From: Hawksworthiomyces lignivorus
Lineage: Eukaryota; Ascomycota; Sordariomycetes; Ophiostomatales; Ophiostomataceae
Direction of reading: 5' to 3'
DNA: 64,000 nucleotides
Assembly (NCBI GenBank): GCA_002917075.1
Contig: NTMA01000006.1
Location: 620,001 to 684,000, forward strand
Shown here: in pieces, positions 42,135-53,411 of the stretch
Layout: every line of letters starts with the position of its first letter
Numbering within the stretch: position 1 is the stretch's first letter
The notes under the pieces: generated by a model
Database searches by the model: none
Told to the model about the DNA's origin: nothing
Seen by the model: only the letters and a program-made list of their open reading frames with translations
Translations under genes and position numbers: made by a program

Positions 42135-43089
42135 TGCGACCAAGAACAGAAGAAGCCTGTCGTATTAAGTCACAAATTCAGTAAAATTAAAATGCTGCAG
42201 ATTTAATTTCTTCATTGGAAGGAACCGAACTTGACCAGACGGAAAACTGGACAAGACAAGGAGGGTACAGTTATGCCAGGGCTTCGATTTAAAGTACATT
42301 TGTGTATCTGTAAGAACAATCCAGAATACTTGTTGACATAGTTGTTCAAATCTTTGAGATGTGTTTTCTTTTCTTTTCTTTTCTTTTTTTTAGAGAGAGG
42401 ACAATGAGTAACTATTCTATAAAAAGGGGGTGAAGAATTCAATATTACCCAAACGGGTGTCGTTTTACAGTGAAGTTGTATGTTTTGCGCGGAAAAAGCA
42501 ATGAAATTTCTCGTGGAACAGCAGCGACATTACTCGTACAATGCAGTAAACTGGTCATTTGCCATTGCTAATGCTGCCAACGTCGAGAATTATAGAACTT
42601 CTCGACAGATCCAACCTGATATGCCAACTATGTCTATTTTCAAATATATACAGATTGCTAAACTAGAAGCTTTTATAGTTGATAGCATACTCATCGTCGA
42701 TATTAACATCAGGCTACACATAAACCATAACTCAGAACTGCTTTGTTTTTTTAAAACTAGAGCATACCACAGCATTCCGCATACAGACTGCTATCCCGAG
42801 CTAGCCTGGTCTCCCTACACTCGATTAGTTCAACTGGATACTAGACATGGCCCGGAAATATCTATTCATGGTCCCAAAAACCCCCCCATCTCTAGTTATC
42901 GCAGAGCATGCCAAGCTCTAAGACCACTCTATCCGTCTAATCCGTAACGCATGTACCAAGTAATGCATTATCCCAAAGGAGGGTCCAAAGACCGGGACCC
43001 TCTCCCTTTCTTTCTCGTGCTCTGGCTGCGCCCCTAGCCCTATTAGTTTGCCTGTTCTATCGTGTCTCCCCTTCCTGCTGCGGCCGCGA
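42135..43089. other. Intergenic, AT-rich
   Basis: Putative promoter of the secreted-protein gene and 3' flank of the HIT gene. A 155-codon plus-strand frame (42480-42947) is AT-rich and featureless and is not supported as a gene. Confidence 0.5.
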
Positions 43090-43875
43090 CTATGACTGCG
43101 GCAGTTTGACGCCGTCGTCGATGCCCATCCGCGCCAGCATGCGCCGGAACGCCGCCGCCTCCGCCTCCATGGCCGCCATGGTCCGGTCCTGGCGGCTGCT
43201 GTCCTCGATGCGCGGGAACCGCCCGCCCGGCTGCGGCCGGCGGCCGAGCTCCTTGACCGCCGCGCCCTCTGCCGCCGCGTCCCACTGCGCCCCGCCCACG
43301 TTGCCGGGCTCCGCCGCCATCTGCTCGTAGATGGCGTCCCCCTCTGTGGCGGCGTCCTTGGCCGACGTGCCGCGGATGCGCGGCAGCACGTGTACGTGCA
43401 CGTGTGCGACCGTCTGGCCCGCCTCGGGCCCGTCCTGGATGGCCAGGTTGAAGCTGCCGCTGCAGACGACGTCGGGCGCCGCCGCTGCCGCCGCTTGCGG
43501 GGATCGTGATGGTTGTGGCGGTTGCTTCTGTGACTTCTGTGGCTGCTCCTCCTGCTTCTCTGGCTGCTGCCCCTCCTGCCGCCCCTGCCCGCCTGCGCCA
43601 AAGTAGTAGGCGGCGAGCATGCGCTGGACGACCTGGACGGCGGCGAAGAGGTCGGCCAGCTCGTCGCGGTCGAGGTCAGTCAGGCGGCGATGGGGCCGCT
43701 TGGGACAGACGAGCACGTGGCCCGGCAGCAGCGGCCGGAGGTTGACGAGGGCGAAGGAGTGGGGGGTGACGTAGAAGACCTGGGTGCTGACGTCAAAGGG
43801 GCCGAAGAAGATGCGGCCCGGAGAAGAAGATGACGGGCCGGCGGCCGCTGAGGAGGCGGAAGAGGAGGAGACCAT
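43090..43875 (-). CDS. HIT-family dinucleoside polyphosphate hydrolase (Fhit/Aph1-like)
   Basis: 261 residues from ATG 43873-43875 (MVSSSSASSAAAGPS). The HIT fold starts IFFGPFDVSTQVFYVTPHSF and VNLRPLLPGHVLVCPKR. The catalytic triad HxHxH is at His158, 160 and 162 (TVAHVHVHVLPR), and the preceding SFNLAIQDGPEAGQ is the Fhit-type substrate loop. Fhit/Hnt2 enzymes cleave Ap3A and Ap4A. A roughly 45-residue Gln/Lys/Pro/Ala-rich insertion (about 93-137) lies between two core elements of the fold. The C-terminal helix (DRTMAAMEAEAAAFRRMLARM) also fits Fhit-type proteins. The reading frame is open for 121 more codons upstream (to 44238) with an Arg/Ser-rich sequence, so a longer form with an organelle-targeting presequence is possible. 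Frame relies on codon bias and HIT motif; no intron is needed. Confidence 0.85.
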   Translation of the reverse strand: MVSSSSASSAAAGPSSSSPGRIFFGPFDVSTQVFYVTPHSFALVNLRPLLPGHVLVCPKRPHRRLTDLDRDELADLFAAVQVVQRMLAAYYFGAGGQGRQEGQQPEKQEEQPQKSQKQPPQPSRSPQAAAAAAPDVVCSGSFNLAIQDGPEAGQTVAHVHVHVLPRIRGTSAKDAATEGDAIYEQMAAEPGNVGGAQWDAAAEGAAVKELGRRPQPGGRFPRIEDSSRQDRTMAAMEAEAAAFRRMLARMGIDDGVKLPQS

Positions 43876-45054
43876 TGTGCGGGCGGGATTCCAGGCGGCA
43901 CGACTAATAAAGGGACGAGAGGCTGCGCGCGTGACGGGTGGTAGTGCAGGCGATAGCTGTTGCAGTAGTGGGGTTGGTGATGCTAGTGGGCAGCGGGACG
44001 CTAGGAGGGAAGCTGGGGAAGCGGAGGAGGAGGAAAATGAAGAGGGAGAAGGAGAAGAAAAAGAAGAGGAGGAAGAGAGCAAAAGGAAGAGAGGGTGGCA
44101 GCTGGACGGGCGAGGAGACGGCGAAGAGAACAGCAACGACGTCGCAGCGGTGGTGGAAATTGGGAGCCGCCCGCGCCTGGTGCGCATTGTCTGCTCGCCT
44201 CCAGGGAAAGGAAGAGGATGGGAAAAACGAAAGGGCAAAAGGGGTGGCGGTAGATATGAGCGGCTGTTTGTCTTTTCTCTGGGTCTCTTTTTTTTCTATT
44301 CATAGAATAGCAAAGAAGGTTTCATTGCAGGACAGACCGGAGAGGAAAGGCACCGGAAGGGCCATGAAACGACGTTTCGAGCCAGTAAGCGATATCTGCG
44401 ACCCAAGGTTCCGTCGGTCTTTGCTCTTTGAATTTTAATGTTGGCAATGCTCTCTGCACAAAACGGTGGGCGGGATCGGCCTTCTACCTCATTCTCTCCT
44501 CAGTTGGTTGCGCAGAAAAACGTGGCGAGAGAGAACGCAGAATGTCCCAGAACGTCTCTCTTAATTATCAGATTTTTTGCTTTTCTTTTTTTCCTGCCCA
44601 TAGACGTCAGGGATTCTCCACAAACTGATCCGGCCAAGATCCATATAACCGGGTCTAAATGAGCTCCAGCACCTCTCCCCTTGTCAGCACTTGTCATCAC
44701 TTTTTCCCTGCGCTGAAAATGGAACGCTGTGGAGTAGCACTGAGCACTACCGGTAAATCCGATCAGCGATTGAGGCTCAGGGAGTCATGCATCAACCTCG
44801 CCTAGAGAGGTTCGTTTGTCAGATATAAGATCAAAAGAGTCAAAGAAAACGCAAAGAACCAAAAAAAGATCTCATTTTGAGATTCTATATTTCCGCATCT
44901 GTCGTGTGTATGCTGATATGCTTCTAATATTTAAAAACTCCCTGAAATGCTATCCAAAAAGGAAGGAGAATAAATAGTATTTTCGTTAGTTCCAATATAA
45001 TGCAAAAAAGTATTATTCGTGCTCCAAGAACAAAAATTTCTGCCATTTTACGAT
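43876..45054. other. Intergenic / possible N-terminal extension of HIT gene
   Basis: Bases 43876-44238 may encode an N-terminal extension of the HIT protein. The remainder is purine-rich on the plus strand (44030-44110) and then AT-rich up to the AVT3 stop. No separate gene is seen. Confidence 0.5.
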
Positions 45055-47358
45055 CTATGACAGCGTGACTGCCGTCGTAAATACCATTGCCACGAAGCCC
45101 ACCACAATGAGAGCGATATCTCCGGCCCGCACCAGCAGCGAGGCGGTTGCCGCCATGCCCCGGTAGTGCAGATACGGCGGATAGATGAACAGCAGCGGCA
45201 CGCAGGCCAGGGACCCGATAAGGGCGACGAACTGGTCGAGGCGGCCTGCACCGAGAACAGCTACAGCACCACAGGCCACGACTAGGGCCGTGCGGAGGGC
45301 GTTCTTGGCCCATTTGACGCGCGGATTCCGCTTGCCGGACCAGTACGTCCTGGCAGCGCGTCCTCCAACGGCGCCGTTACCGCTGCCACTACCACTACCG
45401 CCACCGCTGCTGCTACTCCCAAACAGCTGGCCCTCGATTATGCGCACCGCGGGGAAGAGCTGCACGGGCATGCCGGCCAGGACGGCCAGCGCGTAGAGGC
45501 ACTGCACAGCCTGCACCAGGGGGCTGTCGCGCGGGTAGTTGTCGATGACCTCGGTTTTGGTGTAGATGCCAAAGGCGGCGTAGCCTAGGGTGCCCACGGA
45601 GATGTAGGCGATCGTGATGAGCACCATGACGGTGCTGAGCAGCAAACCGAAGCGATGGGGCTGCGCCATGGACGACTGGATGGGCAGGATGAGCCCGATG
45701 CCTTCAAACGTGAAGATGGCCGCGCCCACCGTCAGCGAGTAAGCTGCCGGGTTGAACCAGAGCTGCACCGTGTCATGGGCGCGCCACCCGCGGCTTGCTA
45801 CCGCTGCCAGGTCCGCGCTGTACATGTAGGCGAGGCCGATCGCGATGCACACGTCCCCCAGCAGCGCCGCGGGGCCGAGCCGCGCAATGTCTCGTATGAA
45901 CCCCAGCGGCACCAGGACCACGACCTCGAGCGCAATGAGCAGCGGGGTCGAGACAACCGGCTCCACGGGCGGGACGAGCTCGCCACCACCACCACGCGCC
46001 TTCACCGAGGCGGCCACGGCTGCGGCAAACGACGCCAAGTTCTCGGCGCCGAACACGATACCGGCGCACACGAAACCCAGCTGTGACAGCGCGATGGACC
46101 CTAGAATGAGATTCCGCATGCGCGGGCCCGCGATCGCCAGTCCGATATCGCCGTAGCCGCCACCGTAGCGCTGGCGGCACTGCAGCAGCAGTTGGAAGCC
46201 AGCCATAGACAGCAATGAGACGACAAGCAGCGTAGCGGTGGAGAAGACCATGCCGCCGTTGTTGTAGGCTTTGGGTAGAAACATGATGCCAGTGCCGACA
46301 AAGGCCTTGAGAAGCGTAAAGAACGACTGCGCCATACCGGCCTTCTTCTTGCCGGCGGCACTCTCCTCCGTAATGCGCCGTTCGAGGAGGGGCCGCTGTT
46401 CGAGATCCTCCTCTCGAGCGGCCGCCTCTTCTGCCTCTTCCTCCTCCTCCGCCTCCTCTCCCACTTCCTCTTCTTCCTCTTCGCCTGGCTTGCTCTCCTC
46501 GTCAGACGACTCTAGGTCTTCATCTGCGAAGTGGCCGTACAGCTCGAGGAACTCTACAAAGTTGCGCGTGATGGGTAGCCGTGCCGCCCCAAATGAACTT
46601 CTACGCCGTTCATGCAGCAGAGAGCGCCGCCGCTGTATCATGGCGTGCCTGCGTTCCCGGAGCCGCTGCTGCACAAAGTCGCGCCGGAACCCCTGGGGCG
46701 CCAGCATGTCACGTACCGCCATTGTACCATGTGTGCTTCCGTATCCTCCGCTGCTACCATCGCCGTGCGGCTCCTCTGGATTTTCGCTACCTCCTATCCC
46801 ACTACCGGCCTCACTCGGCGTGTACGCCTCGTGGACAGTGGCTGCCCGTTTGTGGTGGGATAGCGGCCGTCCAGGCGCATTCTGCTGTAGTTGTAGCAGC
46901 GGCTGGTCGTGATGGTCGTCCGACGAAGACGGTCGTGGTGAAGGAGTCTGCAGTGTTTGGTTTCGAGCAGGTGCCTCGGCCATGCGGAACAGTGATCGGT
47001 GGACGTCGCCGCCCTGCAGCTTTAGAGAGGAGACGACCTCCTCTGCTGCGTCTCCTTCTCCTTCTCCTTCCCTAGCGGCTTCTCCTGAACCTGACTGGGA
47101 TGCCTGCATAGCAGCGGGGGACTGGGGGGGCTGTCGACCAGTATCCTGTCCTTCCTGGCCGCTTCCAAAGCCCCATCGGCTGCCACGCTCGTCGGTGGCG
47201 TGGGAATCGCCAGATTGTACGTCTGTCGTGTCTCGGCTCCCGTCATCGCCCACCACAAGGTCAGCCGTATAGCCGGACGGCAGGTGCTCGGCCAGCGTCC
47301 GTGCAGCTTGCTGATCATCCACCTCAGGGGCTGCCGAGTCTGGAGGTGCTTTGGTCAT
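45055..47358 (-). CDS. AVT3: Vacuolar amino-acid exporter, Avt3/Avt4 type
   Basis: Intronless gene of 767 residues. The first 345 residues are hydrophilic, with Gly/Ser-rich and acidic tracts (runs of Glu near 295-325) and the block RRDFVQQRLRERRHAMIQRRRS. The transporter core begins QSFFTLLKAFVGTGIMFLPKA, the Aa_trans (AAAP family) signature. About 11 membrane spans follow, including NLILGSIALSQLGFVCAGIVF, YSLTVGAAIFTFEGIGLILP and IAYISVGTLGYAAFGIYTK. The long acidic N-terminus and FEGIGLILPI place it with Avt3/Avt4, which export neutral amino acids from the vacuole. A Gly/Ser-rich loop (about 650-670) is inserted between late membrane spans. The signal in the N-terminus is probably regulatory (phosphorylation or sorting); this is an inference. 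Confidence 0.9.
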   Translation of the reverse strand: MTKAPPDSAAPEVDDQQAARTLAEHLPSGYTADLVVGDDGSRDTTDVQSGDSHATDERGSRWGFGSGQEGQDTGRQPPQSPAAMQASQSGSGEAAREGEGEGDAAEEVVSSLKLQGGDVHRSLFRMAEAPARNQTLQTPSPRPSSSDDHHDQPLLQLQQNAPGRPLSHHKRAATVHEAYTPSEAGSGIGGSENPEEPHGDGSSGGYGSTHGTMAVRDMLAPQGFRRDFVQQRLRERRHAMIQRRRSLLHERRRSSFGAARLPITRNFVEFLELYGHFADEDLESSDEESKPGEEEEEEVGEEAEEEEEAEEAAAREEDLEQRPLLERRITEESAAGKKKAGMAQSFFTLLKAFVGTGIMFLPKAYNNGGMVFSTATLLVVSLLSMAGFQLLLQCRQRYGGGYGDIGLAIAGPRMRNLILGSIALSQLGFVCAGIVFGAENLASFAAAVAASVKARGGGGELVPPVEPVVSTPLLIALEVVVLVPLGFIRDIARLGPAALLGDVCIAIGLAYMYSADLAAVASRGWRAHDTVQLWFNPAAYSLTVGAAIFTFEGIGLILPIQSSMAQPHRFGLLLSTVMVLITIAYISVGTLGYAAFGIYTKTEVIDNYPRDSPLVQAVQCLYALAVLAGMPVQLFPAVRIIEGQLFGSSSSGGGSGSGSGNGAVGGRAARTYWSGKRNPRVKWAKNALRTALVVACGAVAVLGAGRLDQFVALIGSLACVPLLFIYPPYLHYRGMAATASLLVRAGDIALIVVGFVAMVFTTAVTLS

Positions 47359-48248
47359 GGTTCCATGCGTGGAATGCCGAGAGAGCTACGATAAATGCTA
47401 GCGGGGAAAGAAAAAGGAAAGTGATCCTGAAGTGATGATGGATGCATGGATGAAGAAAGCTGTTGAAAGCAATTCCTCTTCGTCACAAATTGATGCAGTT
47501 TCTAAAAAAGCGTTGACAACACACCGACTCAAGGGGCGGTCGGTGAAATAAAAAATCAAACCGTTTGCTGGATGGAGTACGAGTACGTAGCTACTCCGTA
47601 CACGAGGTACCTCGAGAAACGCCGACTAAGAAGAACCTTCAATTTGTGACATCACTGGTCGCCCTGAACTGCCAGCAGCCAATGGGAATTCGTTCCCCCG
47701 CAGAGGGTTTCGATGTTCTCCACCCGCACTGCTAAGCCAAGAGCAACTGCCGTATAAGGAAAGACACAAGCTGCCACCAGAAGCTTTCCACGAAATAACA
47801 CACACAGAGAAAGTTTAAACACATAAGTTCTGGTACAAATTTATGCACTTGCAGCTTCAAATCCAATAGAAATTCCACGTGATGCATGTCTTCCACCGGT
47901 CAATTGATCTTGTGACTCTTTTTGGGCAAAATTGAGATTGATGAGGTTTATTCAAAATCTGTGCCGATATGGCCATTCGTCTATCCATTTCTCTATCATA
48001 AACAGCTCCTACAAGCTACATTGGAAGCCACAACTCGTCTCTTGAGACAGGGAGAACAAAAAGGAAATCAGATGTATGAAAATAGAACGCCACAGGTGGG
48101 ATATAGGTAAAAACAGGGATTAAAACTTCTTTCATGATATGAACAAAACATACGGTAGCAACAAAGAAAAAGCTATTGGGAAACAAAAGAAAGTGTTACG
48201 CAAGAGGTGGGGGAGGAATAGAGATGCAGTGGAAATGCGGCTGGCGCA
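47359..48248. other. Intergenic with short palindromes
   Basis: Promoter side of the AVT3-type gene and 3' flank of the second MFS gene. It contains CGAGGTACCTCG (perfect 12-bp palindrome, 47603-47614) next to GAGTACGTAGCTACTC, and a CCAAT near 47690. No gene is seen. Confidence 0.5.
47603..47614. repeat. Perfect 12-bp palindrome CGAGGTACCTCG
   Basis: The self-complementary dodecamer lies 245 bp upstream of the AVT3-type start, within a run of overlapping TACTC/GAGTA elements (47575-47614). Confidence 0.6.
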
Positions 48249-50208
48249 TTAGATTTGCTGGACAACCTCGTCGTCCTGGAGAATATCGTTTCTGCGAGCA
48301 ATACTGCGCCGAGAGATGACACGGTGCGGAGGTGCGCTGTACTCTTCTTCCTCTTCCACTTCGGTGTCCTCAACCAAGTACACTAAAGAGAGATGTTAGT
48401 TCGCCTGTTGGATCTAAAATATGCAAGCTATGGCATCTGCGTAAAGGAGTTAGGGAGACAGGGAGAGAGGTCATACCGTGCGGCCGAACGAAAAAGGACA
48501 TAACGAAGACGAAGAGAAAGACGCTCGTGACAAGAACAAAGATGGCCTGGGGGAAGCTGCCCACAGTGGCGGCATAGAGGCCGTTGAACAGAAGCGGCGA
48601 GAAGATGCGCGCGATGGAGTGGAGCAGGCCGATGGCGCCCAGCAGCTGGCCGACCCGGTCGGGCGGCACGTGCTTCGTCAGAGACGACTGGATCGTGGCC
48701 GATCCCAAGCCGCCAAACGCCGTGACAATACCGCAGGCGACAAACAGGGCCGGTTTGCGTACAAAGATGTAGCCAGCCACACCAAGCACGTCGGAGAAGA
48801 TGGCGGTGCGGATCAGCCAGACATCCAAGTCGTCGGCACCGGTCGTCGCCTCGACGGGCACAATGCCCGAGATGCGGCGGCGGCGTGCTGCCGGCCGCAC
48901 ACGGAAAACGTAGTTGATGATGGGAAAGATGCCCATCAGCACAACAACGCGCACCATAGAGACGAGGGAGATGAATGCAGACGTCTCAAAGTTGCCCCAG
49001 TGGAATTGAAACTCGCTGTACAGCAGCGTCACAGCACCCAAGCTCATGGAGGCAGAAATCAAAAACGTGTCGACGGTGGCAAGAACGATCAAGTTGCGGC
49101 GGGCCTTCTTGTTCAGATCACCCTTTGGCAGCAAGATCTTGAGCGGCGCCAGGGGATTGGACCGCCGCACGCTCGTGATAAGCGACCGAACAGGAGCCAG
49201 AAGGCCATCCTTCGGGGGCCGAGTTCCTGCTGCGATGGCCGCCTCTTCCTCGCGCTCCTCCTCCTCGCGGTATTTGGCAGCCAGAATCTCCTGCTCCTTG
49301 GCGTGCTTTTCGCGCGCAATGCGCTGGCGCCGAGGCGACAGCGACTCTGGCAGAATGAAAAGAATATACAAGATAAAGGTAATGTGGCAGCCGAGCGTGA
49401 CATAGAAGATGGAGAGGAGCGAGCCAGTCCATTCGACAAAATAACCAGCGAGGAGCGGACCAAACGCCATGCCGGTGAAGAGGCAGGCGTGCATGTAGCC
49501 AAAGGAGACAGCACGCTTGGAAGGAGGCGTACAGTCGCTCGTGTACGAGTGGCTCACAACGCTGCCAGCAGTAAAGGAGCCAGCCAAGCCGTCGATGACA
49601 GAGGCAGCAATCAGCCACTTGTAGTGGATCAGATCTGGGTAATTCGCAGCCAAAATGGTGATCACCTCGCCGACGAGGCCTCCGGACGAGGAGATGACCA
49701 TGATACCTTTCCGCCCGAAGCGGTCAGACAGAGCGCCAAGGCGCGGGGCTGTGAAGGCGCTCAGCGTGCCGACGACAACACTGATGATGAGAGAGAAGGT
49801 GGCCACCCGGCGCTGGACTTCTGGGATCTGGCACTGTGGGTTGTCTGTCCCTGGCACGATCGGAAGCATGTGAAATCCGTCATGCTCCCGGTCTGCGAAA
49901 TATCGGCGACATACAAGGTCGATGATCAGATTTAGACGGGGCACCATGACACCGCCAAAGGCAAGCGTGAAAAGCGCATAGGGAGCGATCAGCCAGTACA
50001 CCGATGGCCGCCGGTACCACGGGAGGCCCACAAAGTCCTCATCGCCGGTCCAGCTGTCTTTCCGCGATGGTGCCGCTGATGACTGCTCAGAGTCGACAAC
50101 GGTGTCAACATCACCGCCAAGGAGAGCCGCAGTCTCCGTGGAGTCATCGGCCGGTCCGACCGCTGACGGTGATATCGGCCTGCGCTGTCGGCTAGTTCCC
50201 TCGGCCAT
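48249..50208 (-). CDS. MFS transporter (Ycr023c/TetA-like), 2 exons
   Basis: Minus-strand model: exons 48477-50208 and 48249-48382, intron 48383-48476 (GTATGA...CTTTAG, 94 nt); 621 residues. Splicing replaces a featureless read-through tail by a coherent C-terminus (YLVEDTEVEEEEYSAPPHRV, ending DEVVQQI). The N-terminal 70 residues are hydrophilic. Membrane spans follow from YWLIAPYALFTLAFGGV onward, with motif A as GALSDRFGRKG after TM2, GSFTAGSVVSHSY in TM4 and GMAFGPLLAGYFVEWTG in TM5. A charged central loop (KEQEILAAKYREEEEREEE) separates two six-helix halves. This order resembles the fungal Ycr023c group of MFS proteins. Substrate unknown. ATG at 50206-50208 follows the usual short leader. 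Confidence 0.88.
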
Positions 50209-52361
50209 ATTGCTGCTGGGCTCTTCTTATCTAGAAATATGTTGACAGAATAGGAAGGTGGTGAAAGGAATGCCCTATTGTGCTTTTCCCATCAACGTTC
50301 TCTATTTTCAGATACTTCAATTGATTGTGAACATTAAGACATATGCCGATATCATGAATGCGAAAAGGGTTAAGCGAATTGAATAAAATAACAGTCGCGG
50401 CGATCCAAAAATGCTCAAATGGAGATAGGAGCGAGGCAAGGGCGGCCGTGCTAGAAACCTGCCAAATGTTGCATCTAATTTCAAGGTTCACGAGAAGTGC
50501 GATTCTTCGATGTCAATTCATAAGCATATGAGGCTTGCCGTTTTGCCGTGGCGTTTTTTTCTCGCTTGGAGAACGTTGAGGGTGGGGATGAAGCCTGCGT
50601 TGATTGCTGTATGACGTGCGCGCAAAAGAGGATTTGCGATTTCGCGATTTGGAGTCTGAGCTGCGCCTGGCAGATCGATTGCGATATATGCTGATGTTGT
50701 TTTTGTATTTGTTATGGACATCCACTTTGATTTGGGAGTTTAGAGCGGATTTATTTTTGTTTTTATTTTAATTTCTCAGTAATAGCGAAAATAAGTACTT
50801 TGACACATTGGTCTTGTTGTTTCAGCAGAGAAAACTGGGGGGAATGAAAAGGATAAAAAGGCAAAACTCCGTTTTGCTGAGTTGGCTTTCTGGTGATGGC
50901 TAACAAATCAGGGGAGAAAGGGGGGGAGCTTGGACGCTGACGGGAACTTGACACGACGACACGACCAAAGCTGAGTCGCAGCCGCCGTTATCTTACTGGA
51001 CGGACCAGAGTAAAAGTCCGCGAAGAAGAGACAGCAAGGCGCACTAAAACCAGAGGGCAGCAACGAGAGGGAAAACACGGCAAACCGTCAAGTAAGGAAT
51101 TAAAGCAGTGAGCAAAAGGTACATGAAAAAGGGAAAGGCAAGACGGGACGTGGGGATGGGATGGGGCAGGCTAAAGAGGGAATAATAGGAGGAAAGAGGC
51201 TCGGAAGAGAAAGGTCGTGGATAGTGGAGGGTTGGTAGGATCGTCCCTTTTTTTCTTAGATAAGGGAGAAGCCAACAGGAAAGAATTGAGTGTTGACGAT
51301 TAGACGACCAGAAATAAATTGGATTGATTTTGGGCGATATCGTGTTTGCTTGATAAAGTATTAGGCGATATGCAGTCAATTCCCTGCCTCTTCCCCCCCC
51401 CTTCAAGACAACATACATAAAATCAGACAAACGCCGGCAAATCCGCAGCCAGAAGAAAGCTGATCAACAGGACAAAAAGCAAGAAAAACGTGCCTAGTGT
51501 TAGCGCCTAGTGAGGATGAGGCAGGCGAGCAGGAAGTCAGACGGGCCTGATATCATGAAAATAAAAAAGAAGCAACGATAAAACAGAAACAGCAGCCATA
51601 GAGGCTCATGAACTATCGTCTCCAGCAGCTTCATCACACCATCATTTGTGCTAGGTAAGGCAAGCTAAGAAGGTACGCAACTCCGAGAAGATGGGCAATT
51701 GGGCGAGATATCGCGCTGGGAGCACTATCTCGCAGCGCCGTCTTCCCCGTTTGACACCATCCTCCCGTCTCACACAGGCTAGCTGGACTAGCACACGGCG
51801 TTACGATATCAATGAAGCAGTGCATGTATCTTACAGTACAATTTGTTCCCTCTCATTTTTCTCCCTGCCTTGCGTCGGCCTTACCCAATGGCTTGGGCTG
51901 CCGACAGGCCAGCGCATAAGTACCCCAAGCACGGTGCAGCAGAAGAACGTGTGTCGACCTCACATCGCCGCCCCCTGTGCGCTGTGTTCCACACTCGGCC
52001 TTGTCCTCCCTTGCTGCCCTGTCGGTGTCACGCGGCATGTCGTCAGAGGTCCAACGTTTTGCCAACTAGTGTTCCGCCTGCGCTATGCGATTTGATCGCC
52101 CGCTTGAGATGTCGTAGTCTTTTTGCTGGCCTTGTGATACTACTCTATGTGATATCCGCGACTGACTTCTCTGCCCAATATCTTTTAAGCGAGGGATGTT
52201 GAAACAGAAAATAGTAAAACAAAAATAAAGAAAAATTAAGAAAAATTGCCTGCCAGGTGCTGTACGTAAGATCCAATACGCCAGACGCCCAATCGCTCCT
52301 TCCCAGAGTTACATTGCGATCCCGCGTTTCTTGTCAGAGAGGCAAGAAAGAACCACAGACG

Positions 52362-52398
52362 GCCCCCCTTTTTTGTTCCTTTTGGTTAAAAGGGGGGC
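52362..52398. repeat. 11-bp inverted repeat with 15-nt loop
   Basis: Arms GCCCCCCTTTT (52362-52372) and AAAAGGGGGGC (52388-52398) pair perfectly. It could form a stem-loop in DNA or RNA. No gene boundary is obvious at this site. Confidence 0.65.
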
Positions 52399-52872
52399 AG
52401 CCACAACCAGAGAAGTGCCACACAGGATGTTCGGCACTTTCCAGTTTTCTATTCTTCGGTGTCCCTTCCTCTTGCCTGACGAACAAAAGAAAGCAGGAGA
52501 GAAGACTGATCGCCTTGCTCTCCAATAATCGATGACGAAAGCCACAGCATTTTAAGGGGCTGCCTGCTGTTCACACACCGTACTTTCCCTTCTCTTTTTC
52601 TTCCCAAACCAAATTCGGAATCTCGGCCATTGTAGTTACCGGTGGCCGACTCGGCGATTGATAATCTGGACCTAGCAAAAAGGAGACTAACAGAGCATCC
52701 TCTCCCCTCCCCTATCCCTAACAGAGACAGCCATCCAGGCCACAATGGAGTTAGGAGGCCATTTTGTCTCCGTCCTCATTCCCTTGCCTGGATCCCCCAA
52801 CATCACAGCATATTACGGAATACATATTAACTAATTAATTTAGACCACAATCACCTGTATTTCGAGGGGGCT

Positions 52873-52874
<2 letters not shown>

Positions 52875-52914
<40 letters not shown>
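52875..52914. repeat. Poly-T homopolymer, 40 nt
   Basis: Forty T in a row on the plus strand (a poly-A on the minus strand). It may be a simple repeat, the tail of an old retroposed sequence, or an assembly artefact. No coding relic was seen beside it. Confidence 0.85.
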
Positions 52915-52916
<2 letters not shown>

Positions 52917-53411
52917 AATTCCTCGCTAATAACTGTCCGAGCCGCGGTCAGAGAAGAAGGGCCATGCCGCTCCAGGCTCTTCCCTGCAGAGAAGAGGCGC
53001 TGTCAAGCACACCGGGTTGTTATCTCTCGCTCGCTCTCTTTCACTTCATCTCGTGCTGTCTTGTGACCTATTAATCTCTAATTTGTTACAGTATATCTTC
53101 TATTTGCATAGTGGGATGATAGCTACGTAGCAGCAATCCCCTGATAGATGAACTGCGCTCTGTTGAGAAGCTGGCTGGAAGCAGCGAGCCGAAATCTCAA
53201 ATCCCTGTTTCTTCGCTCTCATGATGATCTACCCTATATTCCTATCCAATGGCATCCCGATAGCACCCCGATATTATGATTTTGTTTTTGCAGATTCCCA
53301 TGCATTCTGGTTTTGACCGTAGAAAAACGCCGCCCAATAGAAAACGCCATTGAAGTTTAAACCAGGTAAAAAAAGACCCTTCCTCCCTATTCCCTGCAGA
53401 AATGTTGCCTA

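Larger units (their letters stand above)
50209..53411. other. 3.2-kb gene-free region with poly-T tract
   Basis: No gene is supported. It contains an 11-bp inverted repeat (52362-52398) and a 40-T homopolymer (52875-52914), both listed separately. The part near 53400 is the 3' flank of SSL2. Confidence 0.5.

Noticed and set aside
42480..42947. 155-codon plus-strand frame
   Set aside because: AT-rich, no motif, codon use unlike any gene in the window.
48478..49935. 485-codon antisense open frame opposite the second MFS gene
   Set aside because: Highly charged shadow frame; the minus strand has a complete MFS transporter with motif A.
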